Positions 24,400 to 35,912 of a stretch of DNA of 64,000 nucleotides are shown here, piece by piece. The number at the start of each line of letters is the position of its first letter. The first letter of the stretch is position 1. The notes under the pieces are model-generated. The model searched no databases. It was not told the DNA's origin and saw only the letters and a program-made list of their open reading frames with translations. Both the position numbers and the translations under genes were made by a program. Origin of the DNA: Symbiodinium microadriaticum (taxonomy: Eukaryota > Sar > Dinophyceae > Suessiales > Symbiodiniaceae); contig LSRX01001506.1 of assembly GCA_001939145.1 (NCBI GenBank), forward strand, positions 62,001-126,000, given 5' to 3'.

Positions 24400-24767
24400 A
24401 GCGTGGACCTCGGCATCCTCTACAAACTGCAATATTATTGCTGTTGAACGGAGCCTGGATCTTAACTGCACAACCCCTTCACAGCAGAACAATTCGCTCG
24501 CAAGACTTTTCCACGTGGATTCACGTTCCCGTGCGAGCTTGATCAGCGTAGGCGGCGCGACATCGATGAGATCTGTGACTTCTGCCGGACGCAACAAACC
24601 TTTAGTTTAGCACAAACAAACCGAAACATGGCCTTTACTGCTGTGTTGTGCCGGCCCAGCGCTTTGGAGACAACTGTGTAGGTGTCCAACCTTATCGCAC
24701 TCTCTTCTCTGTGTGCGGACATGAACGACTGCCAGGCTGCAGGCAGGACAAGTGCCTTCTCGAGAAT
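24400..24767 (-). CDS. Partial gene of unknown function, two joined exons
   Basis: Exon 24767-24656 enters by CTGCAG|A and reads ILEKALVLPAAWQSFMSA ... DTYTVVSKAL, leaving by a GC donor (CTGG|GCCGGC). A 74-bp intron ends at GGCAG, and exon 24581 onward continues EVTDLIDVAPPTLIKLARER, then TWKSLASELFCCEGVVQLRS and ILQFVEDAEVHARTN. The frame is kept across the junction, and the text is rich in helix-forming and charged residues, so this is real coding sequence. The 3' end is uncertain (about 24400) and 5' exons are missing. I recognise no family; a helical, all-alpha fold is my inference. Confidence 0.55.
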
Positions 24768-26832
24768 CTGCAGGCACAAGGATCGAGTACAAGCAGCACA
24801 GAGGACTTCATCCTGCCCTGCTCCCCTGTTTCTGCCAATCGCGCGCCTCGCTCTCGCTTTCATCGGCTCTCATGAGACGACCTCATCCATGCAGAGTCTG
24901 CCCGTCTCTTCTCTTCTGGTTCTGCAGTTTGGAACTCCCTCGTGATCACGGCTGAGCTTGTCGCATAAGGCATGATATGCCTCCGGTCTCAGAGATGCTT
25001 GCACCTGGTGCACAACCTGGACAGGGCTTCGTTAGCCTTCTAGACATCCGACCTGTCCATGGTCATCGGATGGCATCAAGCAACAAACTGTGAAGCAACG
25101 GCCTCATCTTTCCGTTGCACTCCGCTGGAAGAAGGAGCCTGCGACTGAAGCGCACGCGGCTTTCAAGGGGTCAGTGTACTAGTCACATCAAGAACTGGAC
25201 AGAACTGGCGCTCCAGAAACTCTTCAGCCATCGCAGAAGCCGATGGAAAAGCTGTAAATGTCTTATGTGCCGACTGTGATAAAGAAAACTCTCAATCCAG
25301 CTGAAGTAAGTGAGTGTATGAGTGTATGGTCTGCCTTTGGCAAAAATAGTCTGGTGATTTAAGCCTTGACGCGGGCTGCTGGACAAGGTCATTACTCAGG
25401 CCTGCGTCCTCTACACGGCTGACATTCGATGCTGTGGTCATCAGCTTTCCGAGCAACTCTCGAGGGGGAATCCTTGCACACAGTGGTTGCCAAAGCACAG
25501 TGGTCTCAATCTGAGTTCATGCAGACGCATCAGACAGCACTTTCTGAACTGTGAGCCAAACGGTTTCTCCCGATCCAAGGCGATGGAAACGACTTTGCGA
25601 ATCGCCTTCTTGGGACCTGTCTACTGCATTTGCCTTGGACTCGCATGCGTAGGAGGTGCCCTGAGCAACTGTGTTGCCAGAGGCAAACGCGCACGCGATG
25701 CATCACCAGCTGCTCGCAGCAAGTTCGACATATTAATCATGTTTGTACGTTGCACCTTGCGTGCATCGCATCCAGTCATCATCATGCTGCACATTCCAGT
25801 GCTGCTAGCAGTGCCATACGTCGTGTATCCACACAGTCAAAGTCAAAGGCTGAGCAGCCGGGCTGGGACTCGGCTAGAAAGTTAGCATGCCCGCAAGAAT
25901 CGCTGATGAATACTGCTGGCAGGTCTCGTGAGGAAAGGCTGCCAACTTGAAACTCGCTCGACCAATCTAGGAAGCAATGCTTCAGCAATGCTTCAGCTTC
26001 TACCTGTCTCTAACCCATCAGGAGACCAGCGCTGGTCTCGACGACTTGGCTGACTTGACCTTACGAGTATAGTGAACGGTCGTGCTCCCGAACGGTACTT
26101 GCAAGGACTACGCCTACGCCTGCTGATGCAGTGGCCCAGTGTGCTTCATGCGACTCCGTTCATGTCACCGCTGCAATAACCGAACTCAACACGCCCACGC
26201 TGCAGAGTCAAGTTTATGAAGGCCTCCCAAAGGCTAGAACTGCGGTGCAGCACAGAAGGATCCGAGTGCTGTGCTGCCAGCATATTTTGTTGAAGTGAAG
26301 CCGGAGCTCCCACCTGCACCAAATCCAGCGGCGAGAAAAGGCCACACTTAGAAATAGAATGGAGATCGACAGCATCTCCAGTGCCTCAGCTTTAGCTGGA
26401 ACCGAGAATCGTCACGAGCAATCAGAAGGGGGATCAAGGATCTGCGAGAAAGCAATATGCATGCCGGCCGGTCCTTGCGCGACTGGAAAAACAGGCGGTC
26501 CTGCTCAGGCAGAGTTGACAGGCCTGTGAGAACATCTCACCGGAATCCTACGGTTGAAGTTGGCGCACCTTGGACCGTGAGCACAGCAGGCCGTCGACGC
26601 CGAGCTGGCAATGTCCAACGATTGTGCGGCTGAACATACCTCAGTTCATCGCGAGATGCTACCAGGCCTAGTCTAGTTAGCCTTACAAGTAACTCGCAGC
26701 TACGTGCCCTCGCAGAGCAAGGTATGATAGGCATACATCCAGTGTGATCTTTGTCTTGCCACGATGTGTTCATCTGCTTCTGTAACTACTCACTTTGCCT
26801 GCAAGGCTAGGCTTGGGGCGATCAAATTGATT
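24768..26832. other. Unresolved stretch
   Basis: No supported exon chain. A plus-strand frame at 25580-25885 has hydrophobic stretches (LRIAFLGPVYCICLGLACVGG) but no other sign of being a gene. Confidence 0.35.
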
Positions 26833-27093
26833 TTATTTTGATCTTGCAGAATTCAACGGCGACTTGCCTACCAAAGCACATGCTGTCACGAGCCCAGGGC
26901 CCAGGCGCGTCGGGATTCGCGAATGGATTCCGCGGGGAAGATGCTTCCTTGTGATCTGGCTTCGAGTTTCTGCGAACTCTGTGGCTCCAACTTTCTGCGA
27001 AAGCTGATCGAATGCTTGAAGCAAACAACCGAGTGGGCCTGGCCCATGGACAACTCTGGCAGATCTGGTGAAGAAACCTGAGATAGATCGCAT
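26833..27093 (-). CDS. 3' end of an unknown minus-strand gene
   Basis: The open frame to the stop at 26833 reads AFDQLSQKVGATEFAETRS, then a basic stretch RKHLPRGIHSRIPTRLGPG and a short tail. It looks like a genuine C-terminal exon, beginning near 27030. Possible upstream exons lie at 27110-27350 (AEQSAICCRRGILQRDAITE in another frame). I do not recognise the protein. Confidence 0.4.
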   Translation of the reverse strand: MRSISGFFTRSARVVHGPGPLGCLLQAFDQLSQKVGATEFAETRSQITRKHLPRGIHSRIPTRLGPGLVTACALVGKSPLNSARSK

Positions 27094-27349
27094 TCTCCTT
27101 TTCCTCGCATCATGAAGGAACAGAGTGTTGGCGTCTTGACACGTCGTGGTTGGGCGGCTGCTTCTCTGTTATCGCATCCCTTTGCAATATTCCCCGTCTG
27201 CAGCAGATCGCGGATTGCTCTGCGATGGAACGACTGTGTTGATATTGAGCGCGCCATGGTGTAGCCTTGTCACCTATCACTGCTGCCTGGTCCTCGCTCG
27301 GTATATTACAGACCAGGCACTGGCACTGAGCTCCAGCCCCAGAGCTCAT

Positions 27350-28338
27350 CTGTTCTCGGAGTGAGAAGAGTGCCGTAAGAACCTTGCCCCGGCAAGCACA
27401 CGAGGACTCTCCACCGCATGGACCACAGATTGCATCCTTGTGTGCTCAGAACTTCCCCGATGCCGGATACCCTTTCCTTCTCTCTTGGGCTCAGGCTCGG
27501 GCAGGACTTTGGACCAGGCACAGGCACTGTGCAGTTCCCTGGAACCTGATCTGGAATTTGGGTCTCCCCGGGGCCCATGGGAAGCGGATCCGAGGATCTG
27601 AGACTCCGAGGCCCCAGCGTAGTCCGGCGCGCCGGTGGACAAAACACCGAAGCCTAGGCCCGGCTTTGGACCCATCCTGCAGCTGTCCGCCAGAAAACGT
27701 TACTGTAGAGTCTAGAGCTTCTTCATGGTTTCAGGTTTCCGTCGTGTTACTTTGCAAGAGGTGCCAGTGACAATACAAAACCAGTGCCCAAAAACTGTTC
27801 ATGGCTATCTGTCTCTCCTCTACTTAGGATGCGAGGATCCAAATCCCCAACCCAAGCAGACTTCAACTCCTGCATGTCTGTGGTGCGCGTAGGCGACGGT
27901 CGCGCTCCATGGCACGTGCCTTCAGATTCCACGTGAAGTCAAAAACCAAACACGACTTTCAATTCCTATTCTTAGTGCAGGTATCATCAAGACGTTGCTT
28001 GATGATGCCGAACCCTTCTGATCTTCAACCTAAATTGATCAAAACACTGGCGACAGTGCCAGGCTCCCGGCATACATGCCACCTGCCAGTGCAGAATGGG
28101 CACTAGACAATCTTGACCTAGCTTAGCGAATAGAGATAATCAAATTCCAGGCAAGCAGCTGGGCGATGAGGAAAAGCTTGGGGATGTATCACCGAACCTG
28201 AAATGCGGTGTGCTTCAAGCTGTTCCGTTACGGTCTAATGTGATCAAGGTGCTGATGTTCCCAAGCCAGACCTGGAGAAATGGAGTCAGCCTGCAGCATC
28301 TCTGCTTCACTCACGCCAGGTTGGAATGCAGGCAGCTT
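27350..28338. other. Unresolved stretch
   Basis: No gene or repeat of note. The span 27380-27680 is rich in GGCCC/CCGGG words typical of non-coding parts of this window. Confidence 0.3.
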
Positions 28339-28800
28339 CACGATACCTCCTGCTCCACCTGTGGTTCTCTCTGCAACGCAGCTCCGGACAAGGCCAGCTT
28401 TGGCCCTTTTGCCTCGGCGAAGAAGGCCGGTGAGCCGCGACCTGCACTTCTCGGTTTCAGCACTTCACAGCGCTTCTCGGGGCCTAGCTGTTGAAAAACC
28501 CCACCTGCAGATGACGAGAAGCTGGTGGAAGCATCTGCGAGCCTCAATCAACAAGCTTGGGTGGTTCCGTCTCCCGTCAAGATGGAGAAGGGACGGATCG
28601 CTCAAGCTCTACTTCCCGTACTTGTCCCCGGTTTATTATTGCCAAGCAGCGGGTCAGTCGCTTGAACGCCCTTCTCCCAGCTGTCCAACTGGTCATGTGC
28701 AGCGATGAGGTTTGCAAGATGGAAGCTGTCCAGTTCAGAAATCCGCTTCCCCGTTGCCAAAGGCCCTTCCAGCAGCTTCTCGCCTCCGTGAGGCCCAAGG
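28339..28800 (-). CDS. Exons of an unknown helical protein
   Basis: A minus-strand frame at about 28780-28610 reads EKLLEGPLATGKRISELDSF, HLANLIAAHDQLDSWEKGVQ, which has strong amphipathic-helix character. A second segment at about 28545-28400 (GGVFQQLGPEKRCEVLKPR) could be the following exon. The join was not proven and no family is recognised. Confidence 0.4.
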
Positions 28801-29300
28801 AGCGGCTCCGATGCTTCGGCGGGGAGTCACCTGCGAAGACGAGGAAAGGGGTGTTCAAATGCTGAGGCTTCACCTAAAGGCGCTGCCAAGACCGGCGTCC
28901 AGTGTGTCCAGTGGCTAGTTTTATGTGGTGGAAGCGGGACCCTCGGTTTGCGTTGATGCTGCGTAAGATGTGAAAGAGACCTGGAGGATCTCGATGCTCA
29001 AGGCCCCTGTTAGCTTCTTAAACCTAGCAGCTCGAGTGATTCTGAGCCAGCACCATGTGGAACTTCCAGTGAGCAAGCCAGCTGCAGTGATCAAATGCAC
29101 AACCGTTTGGAGTTCATGGAATTTGCTTGTGGAGCTCTTGGATAGCGATTTATCACATGCCCCTGGCACCGTGCTTACCCTCGTCGAGCAGAAGGCTTCC
29201 GGCGACCGAAGCAACTTCTAGTAGAGCACGCCGGCTAGCTCACAACACACTCTCCATACAGACCATCATGCGAATTCCAGGCAGGAGGCCATGCACTGGC

Positions 29301-29302
29301 AT

Positions 29303-29340
<38 letters not shown>
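29301..29340. repeat. (GT)n microsatellite
   Basis: About 18 near-perfect GT units with a TA interruption near the start. Long frames crossing it on either strand are chance. Confidence 0.9.
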
Positions 29341-29341
<1 letters not shown>

Positions 29342-30418
29342 TGCGCACGCACGAGCACGTTGGGTTTCGTAGTTGGGTCGGTCGGTGTGTGGTGGGCACA
29401 CAAAGGTTGTCTTTGCGGATGTGCAGTATGCAGTGTATGTAGAAGTGAGGATGCAGTCAGTGCAGGCTTTCGCGCCTGCGGGGGATTGTGCTGCCATTGC
29501 GGCTCTCTGCCTGCAGGAGTATGGCTTTCGTGACCTCGACTCTGCCTCTCATCTATCTCCGGTCTGGCTTCTACCGCTTCAGAAAGATCGCATTTGCGGT
29601 GCGCGGTGGGCGAATCCCAGACAACAAGTGGCAAGAGCCTCATCTTCTGCTCCATGTTGTCGTCGCTCCGAGCTGCAGGGAATGCAGCATGCATGCTTCC
29701 AGCATAACAGGTGTCTGCAGTTCTCTGCTGCATCTGAACCATTTCGGAAAAGCAGCCGAAGTCTGACTTCGTGCCCAAGCCTTTGCACGGAGGCGGAGGG
29801 TGTCCAGTGGGGGCCTTCGATTCCGACAGCTCCTGTCCTTAGAGGCCCAGATTAGATTTTTCGTGCGAACCCAGCCGTCAGTTGCGGCCGAAGGTCCCTC
29901 ACCCTTAAGCTCATGCGCTGGTGTGCTGGAGTTTTGGGCGAGGAGGTTGTCCATCCTTCGAGTGTGCTAAATGCCATGCAGCTCTGCATCTGCAACTGCA
30001 TGGTGCGGACAAGTCGCTTCAGAACAAGCCTCTCTGCATCCTCTGCAGGGAATCATGCTGCTAAAGCTACACCTATTTGTGCGAGCATGAGCGCCACAAT
30101 TGTGCAAAGTCCTGGTGCAGGCTGAAGGTTTCTCTGCCAATGTTCCTCGGCGAGCGCTGAAAGAGCACGCTCTGATCAGCCTCATGCAGCTGCCAGCACT
30201 ACCCGCCAAGTCTCGGCGATGCGCTTGGGCGACATTCTGGAGTGCCTGTCCCGCGTCACAGAGTGTGTCGGACACAAGCACCGCGGATGTGCCGTGCAGA
30301 AGTCGGCCAGGCCTTGTGCCCTTAATGGCATGCCGGAGTCTGCCCACGGATCCAGCCTTCATTGCAGTCATTGCAGTGCACGCTTCCTGTATGCTTCCAA
30401 CGAGGTATCTGACTGCGC

Positions 30419-30588
30419 CTGGCATCTAGGGCGAAGCTGTCGGGTCTGTGCAAACGCTTCTCGTGCATCTCCCTCATGATCTGCAGCCTCGCCTGAGTCG
30501 AGTCTTTGGATGAGAGAGCTCGGATGCTCTCAGTGTCAAATCGCGCCTCAAATTGTGTCATGGTCCAGATGGACAAAAGCTCGGCCTC
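30419..30588 (-). CDS. Single well-defined exon of an unknown gene
   Basis: The exon enters after GCGTGAG and leaves at a GC donor (GCCAG|GCGCAG). Its 56 codons read EAELLSIWTMTQFEARFDTE, then ALSSKDSTQARLQIMREMHE and a basic end. It lies 0.5 kb downstream of the kinesin stop on the same strand, so it belongs to a separate gene. Possible further exons are at 30260-30130 (QALQNVAQAHRRDLAGSAG). I do not recognise the family; a helical segment is likely. Confidence 0.5.
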
Positions 30589-30732
30589 CTCACGCAGGGT
30601 CCGGGCTGGTTCTGGATTCACGAAAGGTTCAGAAAGGTTCAGCAAGGTCCTGCTTCTCTGTCTGCCTAACCAGACGAACACACAGATCTGGGACACCACA
30701 GTTATCCTGGGCTCTGCCGCGGTCTCGAAGCG

Positions 30733-30754
30733 CGCACACACACACAAACACACA
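30733..30754. repeat. (CA)n microsatellite
   Basis: Short CA run with an AAAC interruption, between the kinesin gene and the next gene. Confidence 0.85.
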
Positions 30755-31054
30755 AGGACCCTTCTGATGCTTCTGTGTGACGGGTCCGATGAAGGGCACA
30801 CAAAGACAAATGAAGACTCCTCCAAGAATCCCCGTATCCGTACACCATCACTGGTGCCATGGAGGAGAGCTCGAGGTTAAGCTTTGACAGCGGTTTGAGG
30901 ACATCCGTCAACGCATTGGCCTCAAGGCTTCGACAGCTCAGCCTCTTGATCGTCTAGGCTTTTGGACTTAAGCAGTCATCACTCTTCTCGGGGTGCTTCT
31001 CTTGCAGTGCAGAGCTACAGCATGCTAGACTCTAGCATGTGTGTTGACACACTG

Positions 31055-33188
31055 TTACTTGGCCTCGACAACAAGCGCTGCAGCGCGTTTGGCAGAGATG
31101 AGGAACTTGTCCAGGCGTTGGAAGCTTCTGCTGTCGAGGTTCTGTCCCTGCAATGCCGACATGTACTGCAAAGCGCCCTGCAGCTGCTCGCGGCGGGGCT
31201 CAGGGAGAATTTGATGCATGATCCGCTCGCGATCCTGGGAGCCCAGGCCCCACCATGTAGGTAACTTCTCATGCAAGTTACTTCCCGGCGGTGAGGTGCC
31301 GCTCTTCACGACAAAACAGATGGAGCTGCCTACAACCAGAAAGTCACCATGTCTGAGCTCCTTCGGTTCTTCTCTCAGCTTCACGTGGTTGATCTCCACC
31401 GTTGCCACTGGAACCGAGTCCACGCAGACTGGGCGAATAAAAAGCCCTCCCTCGTCCAGCCACACAATACAAGACCGGGGGGCGATTCCAGCTCTGCGTG
31501 GGAGGAGGAAGTCACAATCAGATTTGTAGCCCATGCCATACTCGAAACCCGTTTCTGCGACGGCGAAGATGAAGCGGCCATTGATTTGAGGATCATCGGA
31601 ATAACTTGCCAGATGTGGACAATCCTCTTGCCGCAAGTGAGGGCTGTATTGAGGGCTTTTGGACGGCCCCGAACTTGGCTCTGGCCCTGGCCCTTCCTTC
31701 GGAGACAAAGACCTTGGTGACCTTGCGGCCATGCGAAATCTCGCTACTCCCAGCTTGCGTAGAGCCGAGTTTCGCTGCTCTCGCAGCTTCTCGTTCTCCT
31801 CTATCTTTTCTTGCCAGGAGTCGCGGTACTTCTGGAGCATTCCATTCGCCACCTCAAGCTCACTTTTCAGCTCCTCGACAGCAGCAACACCTTCAGACGA
31901 CAGGCGGTCTCGAAGTGCCTGCACCTCTGTTTGCAAACCGCTGATGAGCGAATCTTTGTCCACAAAGGTTGCAGCCCTGGCCTCCACCTTTACATGCTTC
32001 AGACTCGTCGCAAAGTTGAGAGTGGTCAAACTTTCGTCCACATGCTGCCTTGCTGGGCTCAATGTGCAGATGACGGAAGTTTTGGAGTTTCCCTTCAGTG
32101 CGTTGGCAAGCAGCAGCGTCAATTTGGAGTTACGGAATCTCGTCATATCGACCCCTTTTCCGCCTGCTGCCTTTCTTTGATGTGGAGTTGCATCAGAGTC
32201 TTCTGAGATCGCACTGGCGCGATCGCGGCTCGCATCAGTGTTGCGTTTGGTGTCCCCCTTCACCTTCTTGTCTGGTCGACGTTTCTCCTTCGGACCAAGC
32301 TGATCTGCCTCACCTACCGAGTGTCGCCGCTTGGCGGGCTCGGCGGCACCCCCGAGTGCGTGGATGCACTGTGAGAGCCACATAAGGCTCCGATTGATGA
32401 AGCTTAGCTCAACAAGACGGTCACCCTTCACCTTCGTGGTGCGCTCGTTCTCGCGGCCGGCCAAATCCACGAAATAGACCTCGGAGGTCAAGACGGTGTT
32501 GTCACTTCCACCATGCTTCTCCAAGCTCAGCTTGTAGACAGTATGGCCGCGCGAAGATTGCGCATTCATTGCTGTTGCTGCGAAGCTTTGTCGCCCTCTG
32601 GCTTCGTCTATAAGCGTGAGGCAAGACTCCAGAGAGTTGGCGGGCAGGTCCAGTACGTGCTTAAGATAAACGCCAAGTTTCGGATGAACGTGCACTTCAG
32701 GATTCTGAGGGCTGCTGTCGTTCAAGAGGTCCCTCACCTTTTCATTGTACACCTCGACAATCTGCAAGCTGCACTGAATTTCACAGCCTTGTTTCACAAG
32801 CAGCTCGTCCACTTGCTGGTACATATCTGCCATAAACCTCAACAGTAGGCCTTGCTCAGATTTAACCTTGGAGTTGCCCATGATGGTGAAGGTTTTGCCG
32901 GTACCAGTCTGACCGTAACAGAATAAGCAGGCGCTGTAGCCATTGAAAGCATGCTCAATCATCTTCCCGGCCATAAGTTGGTAGCACCTCTCCTGGCCGA
33001 CAAAAACCTTGGCTTTGGGATCGGTAGAGTCCATGACATAGTCGAACGCAAACTCCTTGGGAGCAGCTTTGCCTGCAGAGAATGCAACCCGAAGCCCCGG
33101 ACAGATTCGCAGTGGTAAGTCCGGGCAAACCCAGGTGTCACTATCAGCCTGCCCTCGTTTAAAACGCTCTTGCCCTCAGCATCTTCGC
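31055..33188 (-). CDS. Kinesin motor protein with C-terminal FHA domain
   Basis: A microtubule motor of kinesin-3-like layout. The large last exon (33072-31055) holds most of the motor. Counted from its first internal Met (33034): GQTGTGKT at 41-48 is the P-loop, NAQSSRGH at 157-164 is switch I, DLAGRE at 190-195 is switch II, and RFRNSKLTLLL at 299-309 follows a charged insert of about 70 residues in the loop-12 region. A coiled-coil neck spans about 360-425, a Ser/Pro-rich linker 436-470, and an FHA-like domain about 485-580. A stop follows EAK at 31055. Upstream, a 36-bp exon (33188-33153, EDAEGKSVLNEG) joins by a GC donor to GKAAPKEFAFDYV, the usual FxFD strand. A candidate earlier exon ends at 33275 with GTGTGA; the VRVRP strand was not found. 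Switch I has Gly for the second Ser of SSRSH, and switch II has Arg for Ser of DLAGSE, so ATPase behaviour may be altered. Confidence 0.95.
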
Positions 33189-33275
33189 CTCACGTGCTAG
33201 GAAGCGGCATGTTGGAGTGCAACATGGCGGTAGAATACTCCCTTTAGCGGCAATGCTCCAAAGGCTACTCACACC

Positions 33276-34643
33276 TCTTCCTTTCTGCAGCGCAACGATA
33301 TGGGGCGCCGGCTTTACTAGCTTCGGTGGCCCGCTCTTCGTCAAGGCTACTTGACCAATGTCAAAGGAGGAAAACGCTTGGCAAGTCTAAGAAGTCTGTC
33401 AGCCCTCTCTCCCCCAAGCAAACGTACGGCCAGCCCAAAGGCATACACCCTGTTGTATCCGAAGGACTTACCATCACTAGCAGTGTAACAGGTACTGCGG
33501 CTACAACCCAGCCCGTGAAGAAACACATGCGAGAACGGAGGCCAGGACAGGATTAGAGGCATGACAACTCTGCCTCCGGCTCCTTCCACATTAACAATGA
33601 CAGCATTGTCACCTTGGGCAGATGGACACACGCATGTGTGGTACTTGTAGTCGCTTCTTTGTGGTGTGCATTGCAATGTCATCCAAAGAGACTTCTGCGC
33701 TCTACATGTCTGCGACTGGCGAACCTGCCTTCAGGAGCTAGGTGGCCGACGTATTCTCAAGGCAGGTTGTCCAGCCTGCGTGGCCTCATGTGACACGAAG
33801 GGTCGCAGTCGAACGCCGATTCGCACAGCTTCAGCGCTCATCTCCGGGAACCATTGCGCCCGGGTGCTTTGCCTCCGCCCTACTGCAAAAGCTCGTATAT
33901 CAACTTCATCTGCATGTTTAGATTCCTCTCACTTGCTGGTCTCGTTTATGCCCCGTTGCCATAGCAATTATGGGTCATGATGTTCTGATCGGTATGATGT
34001 AGCAGGAGTCGTGCCGCACGAGCTTACTGGGCAGCTTCCCTCCTTGAACCATCACTTTGCGGCAGCCGGTATGTTCACTCCCACAAAGATGCACCATCTT
34101 GCCCTAGCACTACGGTACGAAACTTGTTCAGCCCGACAAGCCCCACGGTACTGGATATCTCAAAACGATGTTTCCGGGACTCAAAACTGCTGCTAGTAAC
34201 CAGCCGTTCCATTGCGAAACAAAATTTCCGTGTTGTCAAACTGTGATTGCCAATTTCGAGTCTCCGTGCGATCTGTGCCTTTGCGATTACACCCGATCTG
34301 TGGGGCTGTTCTCCGCTACGCAGGTGTACAAGTCTTTCTGCACCAGATGCATTGAATATGTATGCCCGAAGAAACTCTGGTAGCCGCCTAACTTGACTGC
34401 AAACATCACATGACACTGGTGCTGACCCCACATGACCCCACTATAGTGTATACGAGCTTAAACATGACTAAAACTGCCCCGATGCCGCTAGAGGTTTCGC
34501 TAATCTACTGCTTGAAGATCCAAAGGAGGTCACACCACTGTAGTCCAGACACGGTCATCAAGGCATTTCGTAGTAGACAATGCATGTTTGGGTGCTCGAA
34601 GGAAGAACCTCACACAGCATTCCAGTTTGCGGACCGGAGACTG
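33276..34643. other. Stretch between kinesin 5' end and HEAT gene 3' end
   Basis: The first exon or exons of the kinesin should lie here. A minus-strand segment near 33345-33276 (LVKPAPHIVALQKGR) is possible. The rest has no supported feature. Confidence 0.35.
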
Positions 34644-35640
34644 TCAATGTGTTTCTCCGAGGCAGCTACTCTGCAGTGTACCAGTACTTGTCAGCTGATC
34701 CAACAGCTTCTCCGCTGCACGCCGAAGTTCAGCATTTTGCTCATTTTGGAGGAGACAATGCAGCGCCCGGACTACGTCTTCAAGAGCGCTCTGGCAAAGC
34801 CAGGGCAGAAGATCCAAAGCAGCCTGCCGGACTTGAACCATTGGATCCTGCAGTAGTCTGAGGCAAGGCTGCAAGACCATGTGCTCGACGGAATTGTGCA
34901 GGTCTTTGGGCCTTGGCAGTTGTAACTCATCCATTTTCACCAGGCCATTCTGATCTTCAAGCTCTTCAGACAGGGCTTTGACGAACTGGAGCAAGTTGTG
35001 AAGACCGCTGGCAGCAGCGCGTCGCACCGGCCAATCGGCATCTTGCAGACGCCACGACAGGAGCTCCAGCGCTCTTTGCACCGTCGCTTGGCTACCACCC
35101 TGTGCCAGCCAGGCCACTGCATCCACGGAAGCCCAACGGACCGGCCACGCGGGGTCTGTAAGCAAGGCAGATGCCTGCTCCATGCACGCCGCGTCCCCAC
35201 AAGGTGCGACATGTGCCAGCGTTCGCAAAGCCACCCGTCGGACGTCCACGGAGGCATCCTGCGGCTGCGAGTGTAGGAGTAGGACCCTGCCTGCCACATG
35301 ATCTAAACGGAATCTAAGATGCAGGAGGCGACGCCTTCAGGCTCTTTACTGCGGCAGCGACTGCAACAGCGCATGCTTCGTTCTCGCCTGATTCGTCCTG
35401 CGTTCGAAGACGTTCGAAGCGGCTTCGGACACCCAATATGCAGCTCACAGCGTGTGTCGCAGTCCTCGTCTGTTCGGCGTGGATTGCTGGCAGCCGCGAG
35501 TGCGCTGACAGCCTCAAACCACAGAAACGAATTGCATGGAACAGCCAGGCTTCCGACTCTGGGAAACGGACCGCAGCCCTGACTTGCGCATCTTCGTTTG
35601 CTAAGCGCTGGGAGCAGCCAGCGAAAAGTGCATAACTCAC
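34644..35640 (-). CDS. HEAT-repeat protein, 3' part
   Basis: Helical-repeat scaffold protein. Exon 35640-35572 (23 codons, enters by CTTTCAG|G, leaves by GT) ends in RLANEDAQVRAA and joins in frame to an exon starting 35512 (AVSALAAASN), making a HEAT helix pair. The main exon, from about 35280 to the stop at 34644, holds at least four repeats with the usual D-x-x-VRxxA signature: ASVDVRRVALRTLAHVA, PVRWASVDAVAWLA, PVRRAAASGLHNLLQ, MVQVRQAALDLLPWL and AELRRAAEKLLDQL. HEAT proteins act as protein-binding scaffolds; no partner can be inferred. The join between 35512 and 35280 is unclear because two frames compete (one reads AVAVAAAVKSLKASP). 5' exons beyond 35640 were not found. Confidence 0.8.
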
Positions 35641-35875
35641 CTGAAAGCAGAAGCGGGTCTTACACAATTGGTGCCTTCTTGTACCCGATGCCGGGACAAG
35701 ATGCTGTTATTCAGGGTTCAAGGAGAGTTTAAGGCTTCTTGGGCGGATACCTTGGGATACCTCGCAGCTTCTTTAACAGACGGGATGCTGAGCTGGCGAC
35801 ATTGACATTGAGGATTGTGCACTTTCGCAGCACAGGCACACAGACAGTTCAAGAGATAGATTCATAAATAGTAAG

Positions 35876-35912
35876 CTAGCTAGCTCGCTAGCTAGATAGA
35901 TAGACAGGCAGG
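35876..35912. repeat. TAGC/TAGA tetranucleotide tract with palindrome
   Basis: CTAGCTAGC at 35876-35884 and GCTAGCTAG at 35887-35895 form a perfect inverted repeat around TC, followed by TAGA/CAGG tetranucleotides. Confidence 0.85.
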
